Source of the DNA: Peribacillus simplex NBRC 15720 = DSM 1321
GTDB taxonomy: Bacteria; Bacillota; Bacilli; Bacillales; DSM-1321
Assembly (NCBI RefSeq): GCF_002243645.1
Contig: NZ_CP017704.1
Coordinates: 5,226,001-5,290,000, forward strand
DNA length: 64,000 bases
Direction: 5' to 3'
The position numbers were made by a program, and so were the translations under genes. Positions 53,798 to 62,804 of this stretch are shown piece after piece. Below the pieces are notes generated by a model that searched no databases, was not told the DNA's origin, and saw only the letters and a list, made by a program, of their open reading frames with translations. Each line of letters begins with the position of its first letter. The stretch's first letter is position 1.

Positions 53798-55549
53798 CAG
53801 ACTGTAGACAAACTCGATGAAAATCGAGTTTGTCTACAGTTTTTTTTTGGCTTGTACAAATTTGGACGTTGATTTCCACTTCAGGCACTCGCTTTCCGCG
53901 GGCGGTCCGGGAGCCTCCTCGGCGCACTTGCGCCTGTGGGGTCTCCCTTGGACTCGCTATTCCCGCAGGAGTCTCGCACCTTCCGTTCCAATCAACTATG
54001 TTTTAAATTTTAGATGGAACTCCTTTTGTCTATAGTCTTTTTTGTTTTAAAATAGAACTATTAAAACTTGAGGTGATGAGGATGCTTTCGAAACATAATT
54101 CTATTCAGCGAGACCAACTTGAAATGATTACTTTAGATCAACTGGTGCCGGCGAATCATTTGGTTCGTAAAATTGAGGCTTCTATTGACTTCACTTTCAT
54201 TTATGACTTGGTGAAAGATATGTATTCAGAGGTAGGACGCCCAAGTATTGATCCAGTTATTTTAGTTAAACTGACATTCATTCAATATACCTTCGGTATT
54301 CGTTCCATGCGTAAAACGATTGAAGAAGCTGAAACAAATATGGCTTACCGTTGGTTCTTAGGCTATGGTTTCCATGATAAAGTACCTCATTTCTCAACGT
54401 TCGGGAAAAATTATGAGCGACGCTTTAAAGATACAGACCTGTTTGAACAGATTTTCTATCGCATCTTAATGACAGCTGCTGATAGAAAGTTAATAAGTGC
54501 TGAACACGTATTCGTCGATTCCACACATGTGAAAGCCAATGCGAATAAGCGCAAATTTGAAAAGAAAATCGTACGCAAAGAAACACGAGCATATCAAGGG
54601 CGTCTTCAAGATGAAATAAATCAAGATCGTGAAAACCATGGTAAGAAGCCTTTTCCACCAGATAAATTTGATAAGGAAGAAACCAAAGCAATTAAAGAAA
54701 GTACTACGGATCCTGAGAGTGGCTACTATGTGAAAGATGAACGAACAAAACAGTTTGCCTATTCATTCCACGCGGCCGCAGACCGCAACGGTTTTGTATT
54801 GGGAACGATTGTAACACCTGGTAATACACATGACAGTCATATTTTGGAGCCACTTATTGAGCAAGTGATTGAGAAAGTTGGAAAACCAGAAGCAGTTGCA
54901 GCAGATGCAGCTTATAAAACACCAGCGATTACAAGCTACCTATTTAACAAAGAAATCACACCTGCTTTACCTTATACACGTCCTCGTACAAAAGAAGGGT
55001 TCTTTCGCAAACATGACTATGTTTACGATGAACACTTTGATTGTTACCTTTGCCCTTCGGGCGAAACTTTAAAGTACACAACAACAAATAAAGAGGGCTA
55101 TCGCGAGTACAAATCGCCAAAACAAATTTGTGCAACATGCTCATTTTTATCACGGTGTACAGAAAGCAAAGACCATCAAAAAGTAGTGACACGGCATATT
55201 TGGCAAGCATATGTGGAAGAAGCAGATCATCTGCGTCATCATCAAGAGGTAAAACCTATATATGCGAAACGCAAAGAAACGATTGAGCGTGTATTCGCAG
55301 ATGCAAAAGAAAAGCATGGTATGCGTTGGACTACTTTAAGGGGACTTAAAAAATTGTCGATGCAAGCGATGCTTACTTTCGCTGCCATTAATTTAAAGAA
55401 GATGGCCACTTGGACATGGCAAGGTCCTAAAATGGCTTAACATAGTGGCTCGAAGAGCCCAAATCTCTTAACCTTTGGTCAAAATTTCAAAGGGAATTTC
55501 AAAAGGGGTTCGGAATTTTTAATTCCGAACCCCTTTTGTCTACAAACTG
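53798..55549 (+). mobile_element. Complete IS1182-family insertion sequence, 1752 bp, inside the ilvE terminator
   Basis: Left end CAGACTGTAGACAAA and right end (complement) CAGTTTGTAGACAAA form 15-bp terminal inverted repeats with two mismatches. The flanking target duplication is 23 bp, perfect, and is the whole terminator hairpin. Left subterminal hairpin: CTGTAGACAAACTCGAT pairs with ATCGAGTTTGTCTACAG. Right subterminal hairpin: GGGGTTCGGAATT pairs with AATTCCGAACCCC. A GC-rich block at about 53867-53997, followed by another TTTGTCTATAGTC at 54024-54037, separates the left end from the transposase and is shared with the three other elements in the window. Confidence 0.9.
54082..55440 (+). 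CDS. IS1182-family transposase
   Basis: About 452 residues, intact. N-terminal domain (LEMITLDQLVPANHLVRKIEASIDF, GRPSIDPVILVKLTFIQYTFGIRSMRKTIEEAETNMAYRWFLG) followed by a DDE catalytic domain with VFVDSTHVKANANKRK (first Asp), AVAADAAYKTPA (second Asp) and KRKETIERVFADAKEKHGMRWTTLRG (Glu). A CxxC zinc-like motif lies in CYLCPSG...CATCSFLSRC. The ATG at 54082 follows GAGGTGATGAGG; earlier in-frame GTG and ATG codons overlap the site. It appears functional. Confidence 0.93.
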   Translation: MLSKHNSIQRDQLEMITLDQLVPANHLVRKIEASIDFTFIYDLVKDMYSEVGRPSIDPVILVKLTFIQYTFGIRSMRKTIEEAETNMAYRWFLGYGFHDKVPHFSTFGKNYERRFKDTDLFEQIFYRILMTAADRKLISAEHVFVDSTHVKANANKRKFEKKIVRKETRAYQGRLQDEINQDRENHGKKPFPPDKFDKEETKAIKESTTDPESGYYVKDERTKQFAYSFHAAADRNGFVLGTIVTPGNTHDSHILEPLIEQVIEKVGKPEAVAADAAYKTPAITSYLFNKEITPALPYTRPRTKEGFFRKHDYVYDEHFDCYLCPSGETLKYTTTNKEGYREYKSPKQICATCSFLSRCTESKDHQKVVTRHIWQAYVEEADHLRHHQEVKPIYAKRKETIERVFADAKEKHGMRWTTLRGLKKLSMQAMLTFAAINLKKMATWTWQGPKMA

Positions 55550-55576
55550 AAAAACCTTCTTTGAAGGTTTTTTTTG
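55550..55576 (+). terminator. ilvE terminator, right target copy
   Basis: AAAAACCTTC TTT GAAGGTTTTTTTT. The first 23 bases are identical to the left copy. It now lies convergent with the GAF-LuxR gene. Confidence 0.92.
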
Positions 55577-55579
55577 TTT

Positions 55580-56266
55580 TCACATAATCATTTTGTGTCT
55601 TATGGCAACCGCGACGGCCTCGGTCCGGTGATTCACACCCAATTTCCTGATAGCGGAAGAAATATGATCTCTGACGGTAAATTCACTAACGCTCATTTTT
55701 GGTGCCATTTGCTTTAATCCTAATCCATTGGCTAAATATTGAAGGACCTCCACTTCACGTTTGCTTAGAAGGTAAGTGGGAGGGGCAGAATCCAATGTCG
55801 AACCGACAGCCAAATTCAAATAATGGGAAAGCTTCATTAAATCATTCTTGGTAACAGGCTCGTTGGCGTGAATGGGGTCAACCAACACTAAACCGATGGC
55901 CATGTCATTCACAATTATCGGAATGATTGCCAATGAAGAAATGGAAAATCTTTTAACGTATTTTGCGGGGATGGAGGATTTCGCATGTTGGATGGTTAAG
56001 TATATGGGTTTGTTATGGATGACTGCTTGGTGGATTGGGTATATATCATGAATATTTTCTTTAACATTATGTAATGAAAAGGTATCTTCACTTGTACATG
56101 CACATATTCCTTCACCCATTCCTGTTAAACATGAGTAACTGAATAAAGATGCTCGTTGAAATGAAAAAAAATCCACACAGCCCTTTACGATCATTTGTGA
56201 TTTATTCGCCATATCTTTTTGATGGGAAATCTTTTTTACATGATTCATCAGAGATTCCTCAAGCAT
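55580..56266 (-). CDS. GAF-LuxR transcriptional regulator
   Basis: 228 residues. A GAF-like sensor at about 20-150 (FFSFQRASLFSYSCLTGMGEGICACTSEDTFSL, ISSLAIIPIIVNDMAIGLVLVDP) and a LuxR/FixJ helix-turn-helix at about 165-228 (LLSKREVEVLQYLANGLGLKQMAPKMSVSEFTVRDHISSAIRKLGV). No receiver domain. The sensor holds several Cys residues (CVDFF, CLTG, CACT), which may respond to a small ligand or redox. It is divergent from the R2lox-alcohol dehydrogenase genes (139-bp gap), so probably their regulator. Start follows GGAGGAATAAAGTCGA. Confidence 0.8.
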   Translation of the reverse strand: MLEESLMNHVKKISHQKDMANKSQMIVKGCVDFFSFQRASLFSYSCLTGMGEGICACTSEDTFSLHNVKENIHDIYPIHQAVIHNKPIYLTIQHAKSSIPAKYVKRFSISSLAIIPIIVNDMAIGLVLVDPIHANEPVTKNDLMKLSHYLNLAVGSTLDSAPPTYLLSKREVEVLQYLANGLGLKQMAPKMSVSEFTVRDHISSAIRKLGVNHRTEAVAVAIRHKMIM

Positions 56267-56405
56267 TCGACTTTATTCCTCCCTACATTTTCAGTGCTAG
56301 GATAAATACTACTAATATCTTACAATATAATGAAAACTCTTACAAATTAAAAAATTCCTTAAAGATTCAAAAGTTTAAAGTTCATAATTTCAAGGAGGCA
56401 TTACC

Positions 56406-57293
56406 ATGAAAAGAAAGAATTTAACGACCACCAGCCGGAGTTTTAGAGAAGAAACCCTACCTTTTAAACTTTATCAAAAGGCAAAGAAATTCGGTATATG
56501 GAATCCTCGTGACATTGATTTCAGCCAGGATAAAGAAGATTGGAAGTCATTTACTGATATTGAAAGGGAAGTGTTATTACGGATCATTTCCCTTTTTCAG
56601 GGCGGAGAAGAAGCGGTGACTTTGGATTTGCTTCCCCTCATTATGACGATAGCCAAAGAAGGCAGGATCGAAGAAGAAATGTACTTAACGACATTTCTGT
56701 TCGAGGAAGCGAAGCATATGGAGTTCTTTCGTTATACTTTAGATCAAATTGGTGAAACGGGTGATTTGACAGTTTATCACTCAGACACTTATAAATCGAT
56801 TTTTTATGAAATATTGCCTGAAGCGATGGAGAAACTTTTATCCGATCAATCCCCTGAAGCATTGGCAGAAGCAGCCACTGTTTATAATATGTTTACCGAG
56901 GGCGTTCTTGCAGAAACTGGATATTTCGGGTTTTATCAGACTCTCGAAGCTAATAAAATGATGCCTGGTCTATTAAAAGGCGTGGGTCTTTTGAAGAAGG
57001 ATGAATCACGCCATATTGCTTATGGGACCTTCCTGCTGCAGAGAATCATCAGTGAACATCCACATATATTTAAACAGGTTGAAAAGAGAATGGAGGAACT
57101 TTCACCACTAGCGATCGCGTTAAATACGGAGGGATATGATCGGTTAGGAAATCCATTTGGTAATGACCAACAAGCAATATTGAATTTTACCATGAAACAA
57201 TTATCAGTGCGGATGGAGATTTTAGCCAGGGCAAAAGGAAAGGGGATTGAAGAGATCTATCATAGTAACGAAATGGAATATGGGGTTTTGTAA
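56406..57293 (+). CDS. R2-like ligand-binding oxidase (R2lox, Mn/Fe)
   Basis: 295 residues, ferritin-like. Metal ligands visible: Glu68 (GGEEAVTLD), Glu101 and His104 (FEEAKHMEFF), Glu165 (YNMFTEGVLAE), Glu200 and His203 (KKDESRHIAYG). Val71 and Tyr160 are in the positions of the Val-Tyr ether cross-link of Geobacillus kaustophilus R2lox. The radical Tyr of true R2 is not in its place, and no NrdE is near. R2lox proteins bind a long-chain fatty acid-like ligand beside a Mn/Fe cofactor; the physiological reaction is unknown. ATG follows AAGGAGG at 7 nt. A TATAAT at 56327-56332 is the likely -10. Confidence 0.9.
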   Translation: MKRKNLTTTSRSFREETLPFKLYQKAKKFGIWNPRDIDFSQDKEDWKSFTDIEREVLLRIISLFQGGEEAVTLDLLPLIMTIAKEGRIEEEMYLTTFLFEEAKHMEFFRYTLDQIGETGDLTVYHSDTYKSIFYEILPEAMEKLLSDQSPEALAEAATVYNMFTEGVLAETGYFGFYQTLEANKMMPGLLKGVGLLKKDESRHIAYGTFLLQRIISEHPHIFKQVEKRMEELSPLAIALNTEGYDRLGNPFGNDQQAILNFTMKQLSVRMEILARAKGKGIEEIYHSNEMEYGVL

Positions 57294-57421
57294 AACCGAT
57301 ACAAGAGACAAGCTTACTATCCAGTTTAGATTTGTTAATGAATGGCCATCAGGAACTTGGTAGCAGGGTATGACCAATCCTTAATTACGAATATAGACTA
57401 ATATATCTGAGGTGAAATTTT

Positions 57422-58633
57422 ATGAAGGTAAACGTTCATTCGAATTTTTGGTTAAGGTCTTCCGTTTACAGTGGCACTAACACCCGTTCACTCATTCCGG
57501 ACCTATTCAATGGTCTCGGGGCCAAAAGGGTTCTACTAGTAAGTGATGCGGGCTTGGAAAATGCAGGTATTGTTAAAAAAGTTGCCGAAACTTTTGAGCA
57601 GCCCAAATTAGGTGCCAAAGCTGAAATAGTTGGACAGTTTCTGGGTGTTACACAAGACGCAGCGAGTGAATGTATAAACGAAGCATTGAAATATGCACGC
57701 GAAGTGAATGCCGATGCCATACTTGCCATTGGTGGAGGGAGTGTCATTGATACCGCAAAAGCATTGAAATTCGGATTATATAAAGGAATTGAGGATATTA
57801 ATGATTCGATACCAAGCGGTTATCTGTATGAGGGTTTTCCAAAAGCCCAATCTATGAATATCCCGCATATTTCCGTAGCCACAACAGCAGGAACAGGTTC
57901 TGAAGTATCCCCGATCGCAGTCATATATAATGAACATAAAAAAGTCAAAATGAATATATACAATGTTTTTTTAAGTTCTGATGTCGCCATTCTAGATCCC
58001 GAGTTAACAGTCGGACTGCCAAATGATATTACGGCGTTTACTGGTGCAGATGCATTGACACATGCAATTGAAGCGATCGTTTCACCTGCAGCGACATCAA
58101 TAACCGATGCATATGCATTTCAGGCCATTCGAGTTATTGAAAGAAATTTACCGAGGGCCGTAAAGGACGGAACGAATATTGAGGCCAGAATGGAAATGCT
58201 GCATGGAAGCATGATGGGAATCACTGCATTTTGCAGTGCATTGAATGCGATTCCGGTTCATAACTTTGCCCATGCATATGGGGCGTTATTCCGTATTCCG
58301 CATGGATTGGCCAATGCGGTATTATTACCGGTCGTCATGGAATCAACTCCGGATTTATATCTTCCAAAGGTCCATTTGATTGCCGAAGCCTTTAGTGTGA
58401 AAATACATGATGAAGATTCAAAAGGGATCTTAGCGAAAGTGGTAGAAAAGCTCCGTGTTTTCCTTTCTGATCTCGGGCTGCCCACCGACTTCAGTGCCTA
58501 TGGAACTAACCAGTCAGATATGGAAAGGATTCTTAAAGCAGTAATGACGGATCCAGCTGCCACTAATTACCCGATGTCAGAGGAATTAATAATGTCAGTA
58601 GTTTCAAGAGTTTCACCCGTGAGAATTAATTAA
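57422..58633 (+). CDS. Iron-containing (group III) alcohol dehydrogenase
   Basis: 403 residues. NAD-binding loop AILAIGGGSVIDTAKALK near 100; TTAGTGSEVSPIAV near 160; metal ligands Asp and His in TGADALTHAIEA near 220, His in NAIPVHNFAHAYGALFRIPHGLANAV near 278-300. It reduces aldehydes or oxidises alcohols with NAD(P). It follows R2lox by 128 bp on the same strand with no terminator between. Its substrate may therefore be the product of R2lox; this is inference. ATG follows TGAGGTGAAATTTT. Confidence 0.9.
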   Translation: MKVNVHSNFWLRSSVYSGTNTRSLIPDLFNGLGAKRVLLVSDAGLENAGIVKKVAETFEQPKLGAKAEIVGQFLGVTQDAASECINEALKYAREVNADAILAIGGGSVIDTAKALKFGLYKGIEDINDSIPSGYLYEGFPKAQSMNIPHISVATTAGTGSEVSPIAVIYNEHKKVKMNIYNVFLSSDVAILDPELTVGLPNDITAFTGADALTHAIEAIVSPAATSITDAYAFQAIRVIERNLPRAVKDGTNIEARMEMLHGSMMGITAFCSALNAIPVHNFAHAYGALFRIPHGLANAVLLPVVMESTPDLYLPKVHLIAEAFSVKIHDEDSKGILAKVVEKLRVFLSDLGLPTDFSAYGTNQSDMERILKAVMTDPAATNYPMSEELIMSVVSRVSPVRIN

Positions 58634-58640
58634 TACTAAA

Positions 58641-58672
58641 AAAAAAGCCAGCCCATAAAGGTTGGCTTTTTT
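58641..58672 (+). terminator. Terminator of the R2lox-alcohol dehydrogenase transcript
   Basis: AAAAAGCCAGCC pairs with GGTTGGCTTTTTT (one G-T pair), loop CATAAA. Confidence 0.82.
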
Positions 58673-58703
58673 GGCCTTGTAATAATTACCCAGAGGGCTC
58701 TGG

Positions 58704-58958
58704 TTAATGTTTTTTTCCTAAGTTTTCCTGTGCCATCTTTATAAGTTCCTTGACCATACCCCCGCCTAACTTTCCGCCTATTTTTCCATTCTGCTTGGAT
58801 GTCAGCTCACCGTTATAGTCTTTTTTTAGCGGTACTCCAATTTCTTTTGCTACTTCAAACTTTGCCTCTTCGGGATTCTTTGTACCAGCAACTTTGGCTT
58901 TTAAATCATCGAGTCCTTCTCGTGCTTCAGATACTAGAATTTTTCTTCTCCTTGCCAT
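58704..58958 (-). CDS. Alpha/beta-type small acid-soluble spore protein, atypical
   Basis: 84 residues. The core FEVAKEIGVPLKKDYNGELTSKQNGKIGGKLGGGMVKELIKMAQENL matches SASP: KFEVAKEIGV contains the GPR protease cleavage region and GGxMVKELI the second conserved block. Two features are odd: a 30-residue basic N-terminal part (MARRRKILVSEAREGLDDLKAKVAG) and a stretched Gly segment GGKLGGG. It would bind and protect spore DNA. Sigma-G control is expected but I did not locate a promoter with confidence. Start follows AGGAGTGATGCTTA. Confidence 0.8.
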   Translation of the reverse strand: MARRRKILVSEAREGLDDLKAKVAGTKNPEEAKFEVAKEIGVPLKKDYNGELTSKQNGKIGGKLGGGMVKELIKMAQENLGKKH

Positions 58959-59188
58959 TAAGCATCACTCCTATATTTGCTTAGGTTATCCTAATGTAAA
59001 GAAAATGATTAACATGCAGATCGAATGTTTTTTAATTGGAATCCCGATGAACCCGGAGGCAGTCATAAACTCTTATATAAAGAAGTAATTATATAGGATC
59101 CAAATGATTGAGTTGATTTGCGGTTCGAAAAAGTTTTAGTTTATTTAAAGCGGGTAACATATAATAAAAAGATTTAAGGAGAAAAATG

Positions 59189-59923
59189 ATGCTGACTGCT
59201 AATTCAAGTTTGTTAACAAAAGAAGATATGACAAATCCCGATCGAGTGCCGCAATGGCTAATTAAGGAATATCAAACATTCCATGATACAGTGACCGATA
59301 AAACCTTTCCTTGTTATTTTGGTATGAAAGCTGAAAATAAAGGTGAACTTCGTTATGCTTATATCACACAGGAAGATTGGTCCAATCTCCCAAAAGCAGT
59401 GGAAAGCTTTCTTGATTTATTTCAGGAACCACCATATATCAGGCATGGCCTTTTCGTCTTTATGGAGCCTGAATCGATAGAGGGTGATATAGAATTTTAC
59501 CGTAAAAGATTTTGGGATATCCTGCAATACCTGCATAAAGCGGATGAAAAACCTTGGCCAATTGAAAAGCCGAAAGATCCCGAGCATTATTTATGGGACT
59601 ATCATTTTGCAGGGGAACCAATCTTTGTCTTTGGTAATGCACCTGCTTATAAACAGCGTAAAACCCGCGATTTAGGAAATAGCCTTGTACTTGGATTCCA
59701 ACCCCGGATGATTTTTGAAGGCTTGGAAGGAACGGAAAAAGGCGGAGTCATGTCGCGTGAAAAGGTTCGTGAACGAGTTGAGAAATGGGATAACCTTCCT
59801 AAACATCCTGATATCAGTCACTTTGGAGATGTAAATCATAATGAATGGAAACAATTTTTCATTGGGGATGATATAGAACCGATAAAAGGTAAGTGTCCCT
59901 TCCATCATAAAGAGTTAACTTAA
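59189..59923 (+). CDS. YqcI/YcgG-family protein
   Basis: About 244 residues. The family signature FPCYFGMKAENKGELRYAYI at the N-terminal third, ESFLDLFQEPPYIRHGLFVFMEPES, the EPIFVFGNAPAYKQRKTRDLGNSLVLGFQPRMIFEGL segment, and a C-terminal KGKCPFHHKE with Cys and two His. Often found as a stand-alone cytoplasmic protein of unknown function. Two adjacent ATG codons (59186, 59189) exist; the second is better spaced from AAGGAG. Confidence 0.8.
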   Translation: MLTANSSLLTKEDMTNPDRVPQWLIKEYQTFHDTVTDKTFPCYFGMKAENKGELRYAYITQEDWSNLPKAVESFLDLFQEPPYIRHGLFVFMEPESIEGDIEFYRKRFWDILQYLHKADEKPWPIEKPKDPEHYLWDYHFAGEPIFVFGNAPAYKQRKTRDLGNSLVLGFQPRMIFEGLEGTEKGGVMSREKVRERVEKWDNLPKHPDISHFGDVNHNEWKQFFIGDDIEPIKGKCPFHHKELT

Positions 59924-59951
59924 CCGAGGGCGAATTGCTCTCGGTTTTTTT
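59922..59951 (+). terminator. Intrinsic terminator
   Basis: AACCGAG and CTCGGTT arms, with GC/GC inside, then a T run. Confidence 0.8.
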
Positions 59952-60154
59952 CGCTCCCTACTGGAAGGCGCCGGGGATAAAAAAATCCATTCGCGCAAAT
60001 TCCTGAAATGTTCATTTGAAAATAAAAAACATATCTCTTGCCTTATTGGATTTTCAGTTTTATAATGTGAAAGTAGCAATTGCAGTTAATTCGAGATATA
60101 TGGATTAAATGCTATTTTATAAAACATACAAAATTAACAATTGGGGGAACAAAA

Positions 60155-60781
60155 ATGTCTAAAGTATTATTTGTTAAATCAAATGACCGCCCAGCGGATC
60201 AAGCTATTAGTGTCAAAATGTATGAAACGTTTTTGAACACATATAAGGAAGCAAATAGTAACGATGAAATAACTGAATTGGATTTATTTAAACTGAACTT
60301 ACCTTACTACGGAAATACAGCAATTACTGCCCTATATAAACGCAGCCAAGGTATGGAATTGACTGAAGAAGAAGTGGAGATTGCCGATATCGTGCAACAA
60401 TACTTGAATCAATTCCTTGCTGCCGATAAAGTAGTATTTGCCTTCCCGCTATGGAACGCAACGGTTCCGGCACCATTGGTAACTTATATTTCTTATCTTG
60501 CTCAAGCGGGAACAACATTCAAATATACAGCTGAAGGCCCAGTCGGCTTAGCTGGAGGTAAAAAAGTGGCTTTACTTAATGCACGCGGATCGGATTATGC
60601 TTTGCCTGGAATGGATGCTGGCGAAATGGCAGAAAAATACGTAACGATGAATTTAAACTTATGGGGCATAACAAACCCAGAAACAGTCGTAATCGAAGGA
60701 CATAATCAATATCCAGATCGCTCACAGGATATCGTTGCAGAAGGATTGGCGAAAGTTGCTGAAACTGCAGCAAAATTCTAA
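60155..60781 (+). CDS. azoR: FMN-dependent NADH-azoreductase
   Basis: 208 residues, flavodoxin-like AzoR. Starts SKVLFVKSNDRPADQAISVKMYETFLNTY; FAFPLWNATVPAPLVTYISYLAQAGTTFKYT near 95-125 is the FMN-contact signature; GLAGGKKVALLNARGSDY follows. It reduces azo and quinone compounds with NADH, in detoxification of electrophiles and quinones. The ATG at 60155 has TTGGGGGAAC before it; upstream in-frame codons to 60080 lack a site. Confidence 0.9.
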   Translation: MSKVLFVKSNDRPADQAISVKMYETFLNTYKEANSNDEITELDLFKLNLPYYGNTAITALYKRSQGMELTEEEVEIADIVQQYLNQFLAADKVVFAFPLWNATVPAPLVTYISYLAQAGTTFKYTAEGPVGLAGGKKVALLNARGSDYALPGMDAGEMAEKYVTMNLNLWGITNPETVVIEGHNQYPDRSQDIVAEGLAKVAETAAKF

Positions 60782-60793
60782 TTATTAAAAGTG

Positions 60794-60827
60794 AAAACCA
60801 GTATGTATTTTTAGCATACTGGTTTTT
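60794..60827 (+). terminator. Intrinsic terminator after azoR
   Basis: AAAACCAGTATG pairs with CATACTGGTTTT around a 9-nt loop. Confidence 0.88.
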
Positions 60828-60899
60828 CTATGCAGATTTTTCTGAAAGTCGATTATAATAAAGGGTAAGCCTATAAGCATGAAAGGAAGTGCAGGAAAT

Positions 60900-62696
60900 A
60901 TGCAAACGTTTAAATCACGTGACGAAATAAAAATAGAAGAAACATGGAACTTAAAGGATATTTACGATGATCAGGCCAACTGGGAAAAAGATTATCAAGA
61001 AGTTCTGAAGATGACAGAAAAATTAAAAACTTATGATGGGTATATTAAGTCAGCTCAAGATTTGTTCGAGTATTTACGATTAAGTGAGGAAATTGGGTAC
61101 ATTTATAACAAACTATATGTATTTGCCATGCTGCAAGCGGATTTGGATACTAGAGTAACCTCATCACAAGCATTACTGGATCGAGCTGGTAAGTTAGGGC
61201 AGAAAATCAGTAGTGCTTCTGCATTTTTCATGCCGTTTCTTTTGAGCCTGGAAGAACACACTTTAAAAGGGTACATAAAAGAAATCGAGGGTTTGAAATA
61301 TTTTGAAGAGGATCTACTGGATTCCTTCCGTTATAAAGCCCATGTGTTAACGAAAGAACAAGAAGAGGTGCTTTCCCAAATAGGCGAAGCCTTTTCAGCA
61401 CCTCAAAAAACGTTCGGGATGATCAACAATACTGATATAAAATTTGGGGAAGTTACGAATGAAGACGGAGAGAGGGTAGAGCTAACGCGAGGAATGTATT
61501 CCAAATTGATTGAAGACGATGATCGCGATAAAAGAAAAGAGGCCTATTTCGCCTATTATCAGCCATATGTACAATTGAAGAATACAATCGCTTCCACACT
61601 TTCCACAGCAATCAAGAATAATGTGAATCTTTCAAAACTAAGAAATTATCCATCTGCCTTGGAAAAATCCTTATTTGGAGATCAAGTTCCAAAAGAGGTA
61701 TATGATAATTTGATTATGTCAACTAAGCAAAATATCGGACCCATGCATAAATACATTCATTTAAGAAAAAAATTGCTGGGTGTAGAAGAATTGCGTGCCT
61801 ATGATTTAAGTGTACCATTAGTCGAAGGAGCTAAAGAGGAGATTTCTTACGATGATGGTTTTTCTTTGATGGTGGAGGCTCTTAAACCTCTTGGCGAAGA
61901 GTATATCACAATCCTGAAAACCTTTAAGGAAAAAAGATATATCGACGTCAGGGAAACACCTGGAAAACGTTCAGGTGCTTACAATTTAGGGCTTTATGGT
62001 GTTCACCCTTTCATCTTATTAAACCACCGTGATGATTTAGACAGTGTTTTTACACTTGCACATGAATCTGGACATGGCATGCATTCATACTATAGCTCAA
62101 AATACCAACCGCAAATAAGTGCAGGTTATTCCATCTTTGTCGCTGAAGTTGCTTCCACTGTGAATGAAATCCTGTTGATCCGCCATTTAATTAAGACAAC
62201 ACAAGACGTGCAGAAGAAAAAACACTTACTTAACCATTTCATAGATAGTTTTAAAGGGACATTCTTCACACAGGTGATGTTTGCGGAGTTTGAAAAGACC
62301 GTACATGAAAAAGCTGAAAATGATGAACCTCTAAATGCCGAGGTTTTTAATACAGCCTATGAATCGATATTTCGTGCATATAATGGAGATGAAATTATTT
62401 TCGATGAAGAAGTGAAGTATGGCTGGTCACGTATCCCCCACTTTTATCGTCCGTTTTATGTCTATAAATATGCTACTGGTTACGTTTCAGCCATTACGAT
62501 CGCTGATAAGATCCTTTCTGGGGACAAAAAAACACTTGAAAGTTATTTGACTTTCTTGAAAAGCGGGAGTTCGGATTTCCCATTGGAGCTGCTTAAGAAA
62601 ACAGGCGTAGATTTAACTAAACCTGATCCGATTGAAAATGCAATGAAGATTTTCAGTGATCTGGTCGATCAATTCACTGAGTTGACAGAAGGCTAA
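60900..62696 (+). CDS. pepF: Oligoendopeptidase F
   Basis: About 598 residues, M3 metallopeptidase. Zinc site LAHESGHGMHSYYSS (HExGH) near 388, with the distal Glu in VAEVASTVNEILLI. N-terminal TWNLKDIYDDQANWEKDY; C-terminal FYRPFYVYKYATGYVSAITIADKI. It cleaves short peptides in the cytoplasm, fitting the peptide import by Opp. The ATG at 60900 (10 nt after AAAGGAAG) or that at 60879 may be the start; I prefer 60900. Confidence 0.9.
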   Translation: MQTFKSRDEIKIEETWNLKDIYDDQANWEKDYQEVLKMTEKLKTYDGYIKSAQDLFEYLRLSEEIGYIYNKLYVFAMLQADLDTRVTSSQALLDRAGKLGQKISSASAFFMPFLLSLEEHTLKGYIKEIEGLKYFEEDLLDSFRYKAHVLTKEQEEVLSQIGEAFSAPQKTFGMINNTDIKFGEVTNEDGERVELTRGMYSKLIEDDDRDKRKEAYFAYYQPYVQLKNTIASTLSTAIKNNVNLSKLRNYPSALEKSLFGDQVPKEVYDNLIMSTKQNIGPMHKYIHLRKKLLGVEELRAYDLSVPLVEGAKEEISYDDGFSLMVEALKPLGEEYITILKTFKEKRYIDVRETPGKRSGAYNLGLYGVHPFILLNHRDDLDSVFTLAHESGHGMHSYYSSKYQPQISAGYSIFVAEVASTVNEILLIRHLIKTTQDVQKKKHLLNHFIDSFKGTFFTQVMFAEFEKTVHEKAENDEPLNAEVFNTAYESIFRAYNGDEIIFDEEVKYGWSRIPHFYRPFYVYKYATGYVSAITIADKILSGDKKTLESYLTFLKSGSSDFPLELLKKTGVDLTKPDPIENAMKIFSDLVDQFTELTEG

Positions 62697-62772
62697 CCTA
62701 AACCATTTCTTCCAAAAGAGCCCATGGTATGTTGTTATAAAAAATGCTATAGTTAAAACATTGGCGTAGGAG

Positions 62773-62804
62773 AGGCCCAATCTATAGATTGGGCCTTATT
62801 TTAT
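62773..62804 (+). terminator. Likely terminator after pepF
   Basis: AGGCCCAATC pairs perfectly with GATTGGGCCT around TATA; the T tract is interrupted (TTATTTTAT). Confidence 0.6.

Noticed and set aside
56406..57293. Ribonucleotide reductase small subunit NrdF
   Set aside because: The R2lox Val/Tyr pair and ligand pattern are present, no NrdE or NrdI is adjacent, and the length is that of R2lox.
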